From JBBRCX01 sp038204465 (GTDB taxonomy: Bacteria; Planctomycetota; Phycisphaerae; Tepidisphaerales; Tepidisphaeraceae), in contig JBBRCX010000024.1 of the NCBI GenBank assembly GCA_038204465.1, forward strand, positions 1 to 48,208: a stretch of 48,208 nucleotides of DNA. Direction: 5' to 3'. Positions within the stretch are counted from its first letter, which is position 1. Every line of letters starts with the position of its first letter. The notes beneath the pieces were generated by a model. That model did not search any database, was not told the DNA's origin, and was given only the letters and a program-made list of their open reading frames with translations. Positions 7,796-16,766 of the stretch are shown here, piece by piece. The translations under genes and the position numbers were made by a program.

Positions 7796-9079
7796 TCACA
7801 CGCGTTCAGCGGCCACGAGGTCTTCATAAGTCTCGCGTCGCCGGATGATGCGATAGCTGCTCCCATCCACCAGCACTTCGGGCGCGCGCGGCCGAGCGTT
7901 GTAGTTGCTGCTCATGGCAAAGCCATAGGCGCCGGCGGTGAAGACGGCGAGCAGGTCCCCGCGCTGCGTGCGGGGCAGAGCGCGGTCCTTGGCCAGGAAA
8001 TCGCCGCTCTCGCAGATGGGACCGACCACGTCGACCACCTCGCCGTCCTTGGGCACGTTGTCCTTATCACGCCGCGCCGGCACGTTGGCGGCATCGGGCT
8101 TCACCGGCCAGATGTGGTGGTACGAGTCGTAAAGCATTGGGCGGATCAGATCATTCATGGCCGCGTCAATGATGACGAACTTCTTCTCGCCGCCCGTCTT
8201 CCGGTACAGCACGCGCGTGAGCAGCACCCCCGCGTTGCCGGCGATGTACCGGCCCGGCTCCAGCGCGACCTTGTAGGGCTTGCCCTGGATCAGCGGCAGC
8301 AGCGCCTTGGCGTGCTCGGTGATCGGGAGGGCCTGGTCGGCGCGCTCGTAGTTGACCGCGAAGCCGCCACCCAGATCGAGCCACTCGATCCTGTGCCCGC
8401 GCTCAGTGAGCCGGTCGATCATCGCGGTGGTCTTCTGCACCGCGTCGACGTACGGCTGGATCTCATACACCGGCGATCCGATGTGAATGTGGATGCCGGC
8501 GATGCGCAGGTTCTTCAGCCCGCGGTACTGCTCGAAGACGCGCTCGGCGCGCTCGATGTCGACGCCGAACTTGGTCTCCTTCTTGCCCGTCGTGGTGTAC
8601 TTGTGCGTCCTGGGATCGACGTCCGGGTTGATGCGGACCGCGCCGATGGCCTTCTTCCCGATTGACCCGGCGACGTGATCGATGTTTTCGATCTCGGCTT
8701 CGGATTCGATGTTGAACGCCGCGATGCCGGCCTCAATCGCCTCGCGAATTTCCTGGTCGGTCTTGCCGACGCCGGCGTAGATGATCTTCTTCGGATCGCC
8801 GCCCGCCTGCAGCGCCCGGAATAATTCGCCCCCGCTGGTCACATCGAACCCGCATCCCTCCGCCGCCAGCACCTTGCACAGGCTCAGGTTGCCGCAGCTC
8901 TTGATCGAATAGCAGATGGTGGCATTCACCGGCTTGAAGGCATCCGCCACCTGCCGGTAGTGATGCAGCAGCGTCGCCTTGGAGTAGACGTAGGCGGGTG
9001 TGCCGACCTCACTTGCGATCTTCTCCGCCGGAATCTCCTCGCAATACAGTTCGCCGTTCTTGTAGTTGAAAAAATCCAT
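7796..9079 (-). CDS. lysA: Diaminopimelate decarboxylase
   Basis: LysA (427 residues, usual length) is a PLP enzyme that decarboxylates meso-diaminopimelate to L-lysine. The start DFFNYKNGELYCEEI, the PLP lysine K60 in ICYSIKSCGN, the GFDVTSGGEL segment, WLDLGGGFAV, ALEPGRYIAGNAG and the C-terminal ICESGDFLAKDR with its catalytic Cys and Glu are all present. The context at the PLP lysine (SIKS) differs slightly from the commoner AxKAN form. No Shine-Dalgarno is seen before the ATG. The gene ahead of it on the minus strand is a TIM-barrel isomerase 135 bases upstream; co-transcription is possible but not shown. Confidence 0.93.
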   Translation of the reverse strand: MDFFNYKNGELYCEEIPAEKIASEVGTPAYVYSKATLLHHYRQVADAFKPVNATICYSIKSCGNLSLCKVLAAEGCGFDVTSGGELFRALQAGGDPKKIIYAGVGKTDQEIREAIEAGIAAFNIESEAEIENIDHVAGSIGKKAIGAVRINPDVDPRTHKYTTTGKKETKFGVDIERAERVFEQYRGLKNLRIAGIHIHIGSPVYEIQPYVDAVQKTTAMIDRLTERGHRIEWLDLGGGFAVNYERADQALPITEHAKALLPLIQGKPYKVALEPGRYIAGNAGVLLTRVLYRKTGGEKKFVIIDAAMNDLIRPMLYDSYHHIWPVKPDAANVPARRDKDNVPKDGEVVDVVGPICESGDFLAKDRALPRTQRGDLLAVFTAGAYGFAMSSNYNARPRAPEVLVDGSSYRIIRRRETYEDLVAAERV

Positions 9080-9214
9080 GTCGCGCGCATTTTCGCGGGT
9101 TTGCGGGTGGACGCAACTTGTGCGAGTCAGGTGGCAATTCCTCGAGAAAGTGAATCAATCGTTGCTCACGCCCTTCCGCAGTTTGTCGGGGAAAGCAACC
9201 CGGATGCGGCCGAG

Positions 9215-10057
9215 TCATTCGCCAGTGATGGGTTTGAGATGCTCGAACGCGAGCTTTGCGACGCCGGCGGCGGTGGTTTCGTAGGGGTAGAGCTCTACCG
9301 TCGCCCAGCCCTGGTAACCGATGTCCTCCAGCGCCGCGAAGACGGACTGGAAGTTGATGGCGCCTTTGCCGGGAGTGAGATGCTGGTGGACGCGGTTGTC
9401 GCCGATGTCTTCCACATGGACGTGGGCGATCTGCTCCGGCAGGCGGCGGATCGCTTCGGCCGGATCTTCACCGACGCAGAATAGGTGGCCGATGTCGCAG
9501 TTCATCCGGATGAGGTCTTCGTTCTTGAAGAATCGGTTTTTGAATTCGAGGTATTCGTCGGAAGATTGGATGAAGAGTCCCGGCTCGGGTTCGACGGCGA
9601 GGATGATGTTGTGCCGTTTGGCCGTCGGCAGTACCTGGCTGAGTCCCTCCGCAAAGCGCTCGGCGGCGGCGTCGCGCGTCAGCGTCGTGCCGATGAGCGG
9701 CCCGCCGGGTTGCAGGCTGACGGTGCGGGCGCCGAACTGCGCGGCCAGCTCAATCGCGCTGGTTGTGTGGTCGATGCGCGTCCGCCGCTTGCTGGCATCA
9801 TCTTCGATCCAGGTCGGATGATACGTGTCGCCGCAGGCGAAGAGGGTGAAGGCGTTGATGTTGCTGACGGTGAGTCCGGGTCGCTCGATGCGCTGGCGCG
9901 TCGCGCGGCGGGCGGCCTCGTCCATCGCGGGCGGATACGCGTGCGGCACATCCGCCATCAGCTCCACGCCGCGGTAGCCGATGCCGGCGATTGCGTCGAT
10001 CGCTTCAGCGAGCGTGTTTTTCTTGAACGCGTTGGTGGAGAACGCCAGGCGAACCAT
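9215..10057 (-). CDS. Sugar phosphate isomerase/epimerase-like TIM-barrel protein
   Basis: A 280-residue protein of the xylose-isomerase-like TIM-barrel (AP endonuclease 2) superfamily. It has the MVRLAFSTNAF start, GYRGVELMADVPHAYP, ILAVEPEPGLF (metal-binding Glu), RMNCDIGHLFCVGEDP, AHVHVEDI (His/Asp) and the C-terminal GWATVELYPYE. These give the usual Glu-Asp-His-Glu metal site. Members isomerise or epimerise sugars, hydroxypyruvate or inosose; EboC-type proteins are also in this group. The substrate cannot be told from sequence. It lies between lysA and the NDLLDY-type pair, all on the minus strand. Confidence 0.8.
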   Translation of the reverse strand: MVRLAFSTNAFKKNTLAEAIDAIAGIGYRGVELMADVPHAYPPAMDEAARRATRQRIERPGLTVSNINAFTLFACGDTYHPTWIEDDASKRRTRIDHTTSAIELAAQFGARTVSLQPGGPLIGTTLTRDAAAERFAEGLSQVLPTAKRHNIILAVEPEPGLFIQSSDEYLEFKNRFFKNEDLIRMNCDIGHLFCVGEDPAEAIRRLPEQIAHVHVEDIGDNRVHQHLTPGKGAINFQSVFAALEDIGYQGWATVELYPYETTAAGVAKLAFEHLKPITGE

Positions 10058-10094
10058 GCGGCGGGATTGTAGACACCGCGCTCACTGTGGCCAA

Positions 10095-10490
10095 TTACGG
10101 ATTGCTGTAGCGGATCGCCATCAGGCGGCGGATACTCGCCGGACGCGCGTCGGCTTCAATCTCCTCGATAACGGCCTTGGCCGCGCCGGCGACTGCGGGA
10201 TTTCCGCCCTTGCTCGTTTCGCGAAGCTGCGCCAGCACTGCTGGTCCCATCGCGCGCAGTTTCTTGCTCGCCGCCTCGTGAACCTCCGCCTCCGGCGAAC
10301 CGAGGTCGTTCATCACCCCAGCTGCGTCTGCGGCCTTTGCCGGCTTCAGCTCGTTGGCCATCGCCTCGACGCTGACGGCGACGTTCCGCGCTTCCCAGTA
10401 AGTGTTGGTATCCGCGTAGTCCAACAAGTCGTTGGCCCCGCTGTTCAGCAGGGCGAGCAGCAGCGTGAGAATTCCAAAGCTGGATACCAT
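10095..10490 (-). CDS. Small hypothetical protein, NDLLDY family (short paralogue)
   Basis: A 131-residue protein of no family I recognise. It starts with a 12-residue hydrophobic stretch (FGILTLLLALLN) lacking early positive charges, then NDLLDYADTNTYW and a block NVAVSVEAMANELKP. The rest is helical, alanine-rich and HEAT-like, ending in SIRRLMAIRYSNP. The first ~130 residues of the upstream gene (10607-12040) match it block for block, including the RRLMAIR motif, so the two are paralogues. The start at 10490 is fixed by GAGGAGAA upstream; a longer open frame reaches 10598 without support. It probably forms an operon with its paralogue (116-base gap). It looks like a version of the paralogue cut off right after the shared domain. 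Confidence 0.7.
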   Translation of the reverse strand: MVSSFGILTLLLALLNSGANDLLDYADTNTYWEARNVAVSVEAMANELKPAKAADAAGVMNDLGSPEAEVHEAASKKLRAMGPAVLAQLRETSKGGNPAVAGAAKAVIEEIEADARPASIRRLMAIRYSNP

Positions 10491-10606
10491 CGAGAGTTCT
10501 CCTCTGCGCAACGCAATGCGCCGGTTGTCAAAACGTTGCACCACAATGACTCTACCGGATTGCCGTCCCCCGTGAACGAAGCGGCGAATCCACCGCAATG
10601 AATTCC

Positions 10607-12040
10607 CTACCGCTCGGGCGCCCCTTCGCGGGGGATGTCTTCCAGCAAAAGCGGAATGGAGAGCAGCCCGGCGGGCGAGGCCTTGAGCGTAGCGGTCGCG
10701 GTAAGCGTGTCCCCCGCGCTCGAGACTTTCACGGTCCCGAGCAAGTCGACGGCGGCTGAAAGAATCGGTGCCACGGTCACGATCGGGTTGATTTCCTTGA
10801 TCCCCTTCTCCGCATAGCGTGCCAGCGCCTCGGCCGCCGCCTTCGCCTTCTCCGGATCGTGACCCTTCGCCTCCAACGTCAGCGCAAGTGCGTCCCCGTC
10901 CCGCCGGCCGAACAGCGAGAACGTATCGAAGGCTTCAACCACGGGCACCCGGCGATACGTTTCCGTGACCTCCCCCACGACCCAGAGCGGCAGCGCGGTG
11001 TCAACCTTTTCGATCAGCTTCTTCATCGACGTGGCCTCCGCCAGTCCGCCCTTGTTCGACTTGATGGCTTCGATCGTCCTCTCCACCGGCAGCCCCTGGT
11101 CCCCCATCGCACCGATGACAATGACTTGATCGTCGGACGGAATCAGGATCGCCGCCCCGCGCGACGGCTCAAACACGTCCACGCCCTGCACCTGCCGCAT
11201 CGGCAGCTTGTGCCGGCGGGCCAATCCGCGAAAACCCTCTGCATCGCACTGCACCCGTCCAAAGACGACGAGTACTGGCGCCTTCTCCTCTCCCTCGAAT
11301 GTCCCGAACGTGGCCGATTCCACCCGCACGTTTCCGATCTCCTCGGCCATCACCACGATCTGTCGAGTAGCGCGGTTGATCATGTCGTTGCGGTCGCCGC
11401 CGCGCCCAATCCGGATCAATTCGATCCCCTTCGCAACCGAGACCGGCTTCCCCTCGCGCGGGGTCAGCTGACCCACCGCGAAGCAATTGCCCGGCAGCAG
11501 CCACCGCTCGTTGCGGATCAGTTCCAGGGGCCGCGGGCGCACGACCGGCTTAGCTTCGATCAGCCCGACCGCCGTTCGCGCGTAATCTGCAACGAACGGC
11601 TCTTTCAAGTCAAGAAAAGGTTGCAGGATGGGCAGCGCGTCTTTCTTTCCGAGCTCGCCCAGCGCGCGGATCGCCATCAGACGTCGAACTTCCACGGGCT
11701 TCAGGTCCCCGTGAATCTCCTCGATGATTCGCCCGGCGCGGCGCGAAAGCTCGAGTCGGCCTGACCTGGATGCTGCGCGCAGAGGCTCCAGCGCGGATGC
11801 GCCGGCCTTCCGTATCTTTCTTCCCGCCTCGTCCCGAGCGGGCGCATCGGCCGCTTCAAGCTCCGGAATGAGCTGCGAAACATCCTGTTGCTTTGGCGGC
11901 TGCAGCTCGGCGGTCATCGCCTGAAGCGTGACGGGCACGTTCTTGATTTGCCAATACTGCTCCGTGTCCAGGTAATCCAGCAGGTCGTTGCCCCCGTTGA
12001 GCAGGCAGAGGATGAGCGTGAGAAAGACCGCAGCGTCCAT
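10607..12040 (-). CDS. Hypothetical protein, NDLLDY N-terminal domain with HEAT-like region and C-terminal domain
   Basis: A 477-residue protein. The N-terminus (MDAAVFLTLILCLLNGGNDL...) is a short hydrophobic segment followed by NDLLDYLDTEQYWQIKNV, shared with the smaller paralogue downstream. Residues about 50-165 are helical and HEAT-like (RRAGRIIEEI, RRLMAIRALGELGKKDALPILQPFL). From about 175 on there is a mixed alpha/beta region with GNCFAVGQLTP, ESATFGTF and VDVFEPSRGAAILIPSDDQVIVIGA, resembling planctomycete domains that compute or compare values, but I cannot name it. If the hydrophobic N-terminus is a signal or anchor, the protein is exported; this is uncertain. No enzyme motif is evident. 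Confidence 0.75.
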   Translation of the reverse strand: MDAAVFLTLILCLLNGGNDLLDYLDTEQYWQIKNVPVTLQAMTAELQPPKQQDVSQLIPELEAADAPARDEAGRKIRKAGASALEPLRAASRSGRLELSRRAGRIIEEIHGDLKPVEVRRLMAIRALGELGKKDALPILQPFLDLKEPFVADYARTAVGLIEAKPVVRPRPLELIRNERWLLPGNCFAVGQLTPREGKPVSVAKGIELIRIGRGGDRNDMINRATRQIVVMAEEIGNVRVESATFGTFEGEEKAPVLVVFGRVQCDAEGFRGLARRHKLPMRQVQGVDVFEPSRGAAILIPSDDQVIVIGAMGDQGLPVERTIEAIKSNKGGLAEATSMKKLIEKVDTALPLWVVGEVTETYRRVPVVEAFDTFSLFGRRDGDALALTLEAKGHDPEKAKAAAEALARYAEKGIKEINPIVTVAPILSAAVDLLGTVKVSSAGDTLTATATLKASPAGLLSIPLLLEDIPREGAPER

Positions 12041-12140
12041 CGATTGTGCCCCGTTGTTTCACGATAGGCCCGTCGCGCTGCCGCGGCAACGATGCCCTGA
12101 CATTCGCACCCAGACCTGTCGCGCAGACGTCGAGTAGTGT

Positions 12141-12169
12141 TTGACCGGCTCAAAGCCCAGCGGTTAGCT
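12141..12169 (+). promoter_or_regulatory. Candidate sigma-70-type promoter of the TMTC-like gene
   Basis: TTGACC (12141-12146) and TTAGCT (12164-12169) are 17 bases apart, 11 bases before the GTG start. The position fits a very short leader. Consensus matching only. Confidence 0.35.
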
Positions 12170-12179
12170 TTGTTCGCGC

Positions 12180-13904
12180 GTGTTGCGAGACATCTCACTG
12201 CCAAACTGGCTACCTCCGCAGCTCCTGGTTGTGCTGACCACCGGTACTTTCGTAAGCGTCTGCGGCCATGATTTCGTGGACTGGGACGACTACGGGAACG
12301 TTGCGCGCAACTCGAGCTTCCAGCCTCCAACACTCGCTCACATCGCCGGCTTCTGGCGCCAATCCTATTTCGGAATGTACATTCCGGTGACCTACAGCTT
12401 GTGGGGCGGTGTCGCGACGCTGGCCCGAAGCGCGACGCCTGACGAGCACGGCTTTGTGCTGAATCCATATGTATTTCACGCCGCGAATCTGCTGCTGCAC
12501 GTTCTGGCGGTGCTGCTGGTGTATGCGATCCTGCAGCGAATTGGCGCGGCGTCGTGGCCGGCGTTCTTCGGCGCGGCGCTGTTCGCGGTCCACCCGGTGC
12601 AGGTCGAGCCGGTGGCGTGGATCTCCGGAACGAAGGACGTGTTGGCGGGGGTCCTGTCCCTGTGCGCCATCCTGCTGCACCTGCATTACTTGCGTGCGCT
12701 GGCGCGCGGCGATCCGCGCAGACGAGCCGCATTGCTGTTTGCAGCAGCGACGGTCGTGCTGGTTCTCGCGATGCTGGCCAAGCCATCGAGCATGGCCACG
12801 CCGTTGATCGTGTTCGTGATTGACGTGCTGTTGCTGCGCCGCTCCCTGAAACGCGCTGAAGTTGAATGCCTTTTCTGCCTGCTGCTGATCGCGCCGCTTC
12901 TGGTCATGGGCCGCTCGGTGCAGCCGAGCGGAACATGGTTCGCCGCGTCTTTGTGGGCGCGCCCGTTCGTCGCCGCGGATGCCCTCGCGTTTTACCTGCT
13001 GCAGCTTCTCGCGCCCGTACACCTGTGTCCGGACTACGGCCGCTCGCCGCGCTGGCTGCTGCGTTCAAACTGGATGTATGTCACGTGGGCGCTGCCGGCG
13101 GCGGTCGCGGCGCTATGCTGGTGGTCGCGAAGGCGCTTTCCATGGATCGTGGCCGCATGCGCGATCGTCGTGGCCTGCCTTCTTCCGGTGCTGGGGCTCT
13201 TGCATTTCGAGTTTCAAATCTATTCGACGGTAGGCGATCGCTATCTTTACCTGGCCATGTTGGGGCCCGCGTTGCTCGTCAGCTACCTGTTGCAGCGGTA
13301 TCGATCACGGGTGGCCTTCACGATTGCGGTGGCGCTGGCGACGGCATTGGCCGTGCGAAGCTTTCTGCAGGTGCGTTACTGGCGCGACTCGAAGACCCTG
13401 TTTGGGCACACGGCTGAAGTCAATCCAGACAGCGTTGCCGCGCATAATGTGCTGGCTTCAATCGGGCTCGAGGAGCACCGTCCGGTGCAGGAGGCGATCG
13501 ATCACTACGAGGCGGCGCTACGCACGGAGCCGGAGCACGGGATGACGCTCGTGCACCTGGGCAACGTCCTGGCCGGCTCCGATCCGCACGCCGCCATCCG
13601 CTACTACGAACGCGCCGAGCGTATCATGCGCCTCGAGCCGGTGATGCAGAACAATCTCGGCTCGCTTCTGGTGCAGGTGGGACGGATCGACGAGGCGGCG
13701 AAGCACATTGAGACTGCCATTCGGCTCGATCCATCCTACGCTGCGGCATATTCGAACCTGGGCGTGGTCTACGGCGAGCGCGGAGACTTCAGCCGGGCGG
13801 GCGAATCGTTCCGCACCGCATTGCGATTCAATCCCAATGACCCAGGCGCCATCGTCGGGCTTGCGGCGCTTCAGAAAGCGCAGGCGACTACCCGTCCCCG
13901 ATAG
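12180..13904 (+). CDS. TMTC-like multi-pass membrane protein with C-terminal TPRs
   Basis: A 574-residue protein. The N-terminal ~400 residues hold about nine or ten hydrophobic segments. Before the first loop is FVDWDDYGN, the acidic motif typical of GT-C-fold mannosyl-type transferases and the TMTC group. HPVQVEPVAWISGTKD and the later YSTVGDRYLYLAMLG are also family-like. Residues about 415-565 form at least four TPR repeats (AIDHYEAALRTEPEHG, AKHIETAIRLDPSYAAAYSNLG, AGESFRTALRFNPNDPGA). It is likely to glycosylate proteins or lipids on the outer face of the membrane; that is inferred. The start is a GTG at 12180; no Shine-Dalgarno is seen. Stand-alone on the plus strand, divergent from the NDLLDY pair. 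Confidence 0.8.
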   Translation: MLRDISLPNWLPPQLLVVLTTGTFVSVCGHDFVDWDDYGNVARNSSFQPPTLAHIAGFWRQSYFGMYIPVTYSLWGGVATLARSATPDEHGFVLNPYVFHAANLLLHVLAVLLVYAILQRIGAASWPAFFGAALFAVHPVQVEPVAWISGTKDVLAGVLSLCAILLHLHYLRALARGDPRRRAALLFAAATVVLVLAMLAKPSSMATPLIVFVIDVLLLRRSLKRAEVECLFCLLLIAPLLVMGRSVQPSGTWFAASLWARPFVAADALAFYLLQLLAPVHLCPDYGRSPRWLLRSNWMYVTWALPAAVAALCWWSRRRFPWIVAACAIVVACLLPVLGLLHFEFQIYSTVGDRYLYLAMLGPALLVSYLLQRYRSRVAFTIAVALATALAVRSFLQVRYWRDSKTLFGHTAEVNPDSVAAHNVLASIGLEEHRPVQEAIDHYEAALRTEPEHGMTLVHLGNVLAGSDPHAAIRYYERAERIMRLEPVMQNNLGSLLVQVGRIDEAAKHIETAIRLDPSYAAAYSNLGVVYGERGDFSRAGESFRTALRFNPNDPGAIVGLAALQKAQATTRPR

Positions 13905-13954
13905 ACCCCCGCCCGCGTTTGACCGCCGCTGGCGCACGCTCTAGAACCGTCACG

Positions 13955-15058
13955 ATGGCCGGACTGAGTTACGGGCAGAGCGGCGTCAACTACGATCAGC
14001 TCGACGCGTTCAAGCGGGCCTGCCAGCAGGCGGCCGCGAAGACGACCCCAGCGTTGGCTTCGCACGGCCTGTCAGAAACAAAGGACACCCGCGGTGAAAG
14101 CGCCTATCTCATCGAGTCGGCTGACGAATTCCTGGCGCACGTCGAAGAGGGGCTCGGCACAAAGAACCTCGTCGCGGACGCGATGCTGGAACTGACGGGC
14201 CGCAGCTTTTACCGCAACATCGGGATCGACACCGTCGCAACGATCGTCAATGACCTGATCACCACCGGCGCCCTGCCGCTGTCGGTGGCGATGCACGCGG
14301 CGGTGGGGGATGCGGCATGGTTTACCGACGCCCGCCGTTCGGATCCGTTGGCGGCGGGGTTTGCTGAGGGTTGCATCGCGGCGAACGCCGTGTGGGGCGG
14401 CGGCGAGACGCCGACCCTGCGCGGGATCGTCGATCCGCGGACGATCGTGCTGGCGGGTTCCGCGGTCGGGCGCGTTCGGCCGAAGGCAAATCGTATTGAG
14501 GGAAACCTGAGCGATGGTGACGCGATCGTTCTGCTTGCGAGTTCCGGCGTGCAGACCAACGGTCTCACCCTGTGCCGGGCGCTGGCGGACCGCTTGCCGC
14601 AGGGCTATCTCACTCCGATCGAAGGCGGGCGGACCTACGGCGAGGCGCTGCTCGATCCCTCCGTCATTTATGTGCGATACATCGCCGCGCTGCAGCAGGC
14701 GGGAGTCCGACCTCATTACGCGGCGCATATCACCGGGCACGGATGGCGGAAACTGATGCGGCTGGCGGAGCCGTTCGTGTACCGCATGACCGAGCTGAGG
14801 GACCCGCTGCCGATCTTCCGATTTCTGATGCGGGCCGGACCAGTGGAGTTAATAGAGGCGTACGCGACGTTCAACATGGGGGCCGGCTTCGCGGTGTACG
14901 TCCACCGCTCAGAAGCGGACACGTGCCTGCGGTTGGCGCGCGAGACGGGCTATGACGCCTGGGTCGGCGGAACAGTTCACAAGCAGGGGGAGAGAAAAGC
15001 GGTTGAGCTCGTCCCGCTTGGGCTGACCTATGAGGAGGAGACCCTCCAGATGCGCTAG
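13955..15058 (+). CDS. Divergent PurM-like AIR synthase family protein
   Basis: A 367-residue ATP-using protein of the PurM/PurL superfamily. Conserved landmarks are present in order: VNYDQLDAFKR, LGTKNLVAD, NIGIDTVATIVNDLITTGALPL, GGETPTLRG, LASSGVQTNGLTLCR, LLDPSVIYV, HITGHGWRKL, ATFNMGAGFAVYV and AWVGGTVH. PurM closes formylglycinamidine ribotide to AIR in purine synthesis. Several sites differ from textbook PurM (for example LGTKN in place of GVGTK, and GGETPTLRG in place of GGETAEMPG). It may be the true PurM of this lineage or a paralogue. The ATG at 13955 is preferred over a TTG at 13919. No other purine gene is nearby. Confidence 0.75.
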   Translation: MAGLSYGQSGVNYDQLDAFKRACQQAAAKTTPALASHGLSETKDTRGESAYLIESADEFLAHVEEGLGTKNLVADAMLELTGRSFYRNIGIDTVATIVNDLITTGALPLSVAMHAAVGDAAWFTDARRSDPLAAGFAEGCIAANAVWGGGETPTLRGIVDPRTIVLAGSAVGRVRPKANRIEGNLSDGDAIVLLASSGVQTNGLTLCRALADRLPQGYLTPIEGGRTYGEALLDPSVIYVRYIAALQQAGVRPHYAAHITGHGWRKLMRLAEPFVYRMTELRDPLPIFRFLMRAGPVELIEAYATFNMGAGFAVYVHRSEADTCLRLARETGYDAWVGGTVHKQGERKAVELVPLGLTYEEETLQMR

Positions 15059-15086
15059 CGGTTCGCTGCCGCGTGGGGTATTTCAC

Positions 15087-15115
15087 TTCAAAATGGGGAG
15101 GCGATTCAGTATAGT
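15087..15115 (+). promoter_or_regulatory. Candidate promoter of the phosphoesterase gene
   Basis: TTCAAA (15087-15092) and TATAGT (15110-15115) are separated by 17 bases in an AT-richer spacer. They are followed by a leader and GGAGAG before the ATG at 15171. Confidence 0.35.
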
Positions 15116-15170
15116 AGTTGAGGGTTCCAGGGCGATTTCGGAGCGGTGCCTTTTTCTTGTTTGGAGAGTA

Positions 15171-16676
15171 ATGCAACTGCCCCGTCATCTCATCAAGGCC
15201 GCCTTCGCCGCGCCCCTGCTTTTCATCTGTCTGGCAGCCGTGGCGGACCCACCCACGCCGGACCACATCGTCATCGTTGTCGAGGAGAATCACTCGTTCA
15301 GCCAGGTGATGGGCTCATCCAGCGCGCCCTATCTGAATTCGCTGGCGCAGTCGGGGATGAGCTTCACGAATTTTTACGGCATCACCCACCCGAGCCAGCC
15401 GAACTACCTGCAGTTGTTTTCCGGATCGAATCAGGGCGTTTCGACGAACACGACCTCGTCCGCTGTGCCTTTTAACACGGCCAATCTCGGCTCCGAGTTG
15501 ATCTCCGCAGGCCTGACGTTTGGCGGCTACTCGCAGGGCCTGCCCGCGGTCGGCTCGACTGTGGATTCGAGCGGCGATTACGTGCGCCGTCACAATCCAT
15601 GGGTGAACTGGCAGTCGAATTCGCCCACGCCGAACCAGCTTCCCGGCTCTGCGAATATGCCGTTCAGCAGTTTTCCGAATGATTTCAGCCTGCTTCCCAA
15701 GGTGAGCATCGTGGTCCCCGACGTACAGAACGACATGCATGATGGTTCGATCGCCAAAGGCGACACCTGGCTGCGGGACAACATCAAACCGTACGCGGAC
15801 TGGGCGCAGACCCACAACAGCCTGCTGGTGGTGACGTTCGACGAGGACAACAGCGCCGCACGCAACCAGATCCCGACGGTGTTTTCGGGCCAGATGGTGA
15901 AGCAGGGAACGAACGATGCGACGTGGACGCTGCACAACCTGCTGCGCACCGCCGAGGACATGTACGGCACGGGCCACGCCGGGGCGGCGGCGAATGTGAG
16001 ATCCATAGTCGGCGCGTTCAACAGCGACGTGCAGACGAGCACAAAGTCCTTCCGGGCCGGTGACGGCGGATATGCCGATGCGCATGACACATACATCGAG
16101 CAGTCGGCCGGTACGACGCCGCACGGCACAGACGCGAAGGTCGTGGTGGACGAGTCGCCGCTCAGCCAGGGTTTGGTCCGCTTCGACAAGCTGACCGGCG
16201 GCGGGGCGGGTCAGGTCCCGCTCGGCGCCACGATCCTGTCCGCGAAGCTGACGCTGCTGACCGGCGACAACTCAGTGAACAATGACACCACCGTCGATAC
16301 CGTTTCGTTGCACCGCATGCTGAAGGATTGGGGCGACTCCTCCACGTGGAACAGCCTCAACGGAGGCGTCAGCACGGACGACATTGAAGCGGCGTCGGCC
16401 GCCGATTTCGCGCTCACGCCGAATGTCGCCAGCGCCTATGCGATCTTCGACGTCACCGCGACGGTGCAGCAATGGATCAACAACCCGGCCTCCAACTTTG
16501 GCTGGATGATGCGCGACACGGGAGGGGACGGTTGGCGGTGGCTCTCCTCCGAGGCGCTGCTTGCGGGTGACCGCCCGCGGCTCGAGATCACCTACGCGGT
16601 TCCGGAGCCCGGGACGGCCGGGCTTCTTGCCGCCGGCTTTGTGCTCCTCGCAATCCGCAGAGCTCATGCCCGCTGA
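15171..16676 (+). CDS. Secreted phosphoesterase with DNRLRE domain and PEP-CTERM tail
   Basis: A 501-residue exported protein. Residues 1-24 are a signal peptide (hydrophobic AAFAAPLLFICLAAV, cleaved near VADPP). Residues 27-310 match the phosphoesterase/acid phosphatase family: HIVIVVEENHSF, the NYLQLFSG stretch, and LLVVTFDEDN (metal ligands). Residues about 335-470 are a DNRLRE-type beta domain (TYIEQSAG, ILSAKLTLLTGDN, FDVTATVQQWINNP, GWMMRDTGGDGW). The end is a PEP-CTERM sorting signal: VPEPGTAG, a hydrophobic stretch, then RRAHAR. The protein is thus expected to be exported and processed by an exosortase not in this window. GGAGAG three bases ahead of the ATG at 15171 fixes the start. 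Confidence 0.88.
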   Translation: MQLPRHLIKAAFAAPLLFICLAAVADPPTPDHIVIVVEENHSFSQVMGSSSAPYLNSLAQSGMSFTNFYGITHPSQPNYLQLFSGSNQGVSTNTTSSAVPFNTANLGSELISAGLTFGGYSQGLPAVGSTVDSSGDYVRRHNPWVNWQSNSPTPNQLPGSANMPFSSFPNDFSLLPKVSIVVPDVQNDMHDGSIAKGDTWLRDNIKPYADWAQTHNSLLVVTFDEDNSAARNQIPTVFSGQMVKQGTNDATWTLHNLLRTAEDMYGTGHAGAAANVRSIVGAFNSDVQTSTKSFRAGDGGYADAHDTYIEQSAGTTPHGTDAKVVVDESPLSQGLVRFDKLTGGGAGQVPLGATILSAKLTLLTGDNSVNNDTTVDTVSLHRMLKDWGDSSTWNSLNGGVSTDDIEAASAADFALTPNVASAYAIFDVTATVQQWINNPASNFGWMMRDTGGDGWRWLSSEALLAGDRPRLEITYAVPEPGTAGLLAAGFVLLAIRRAHAR

Positions 16677-16766
16677 GGCCCGGGTTTCCCCTCGTTACAT
16701 AATACAGTTCCGCGTTGGTTTTCTGCGACGCTTGCGGTTTTAATCGTCGGCGTGGAGCCCTCCAGG

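Noticed and set aside
7766..8665. A 299-codon plus-strand open frame opposite lysA
   Set aside because: Antisense shadow of lysA in GC-rich DNA.
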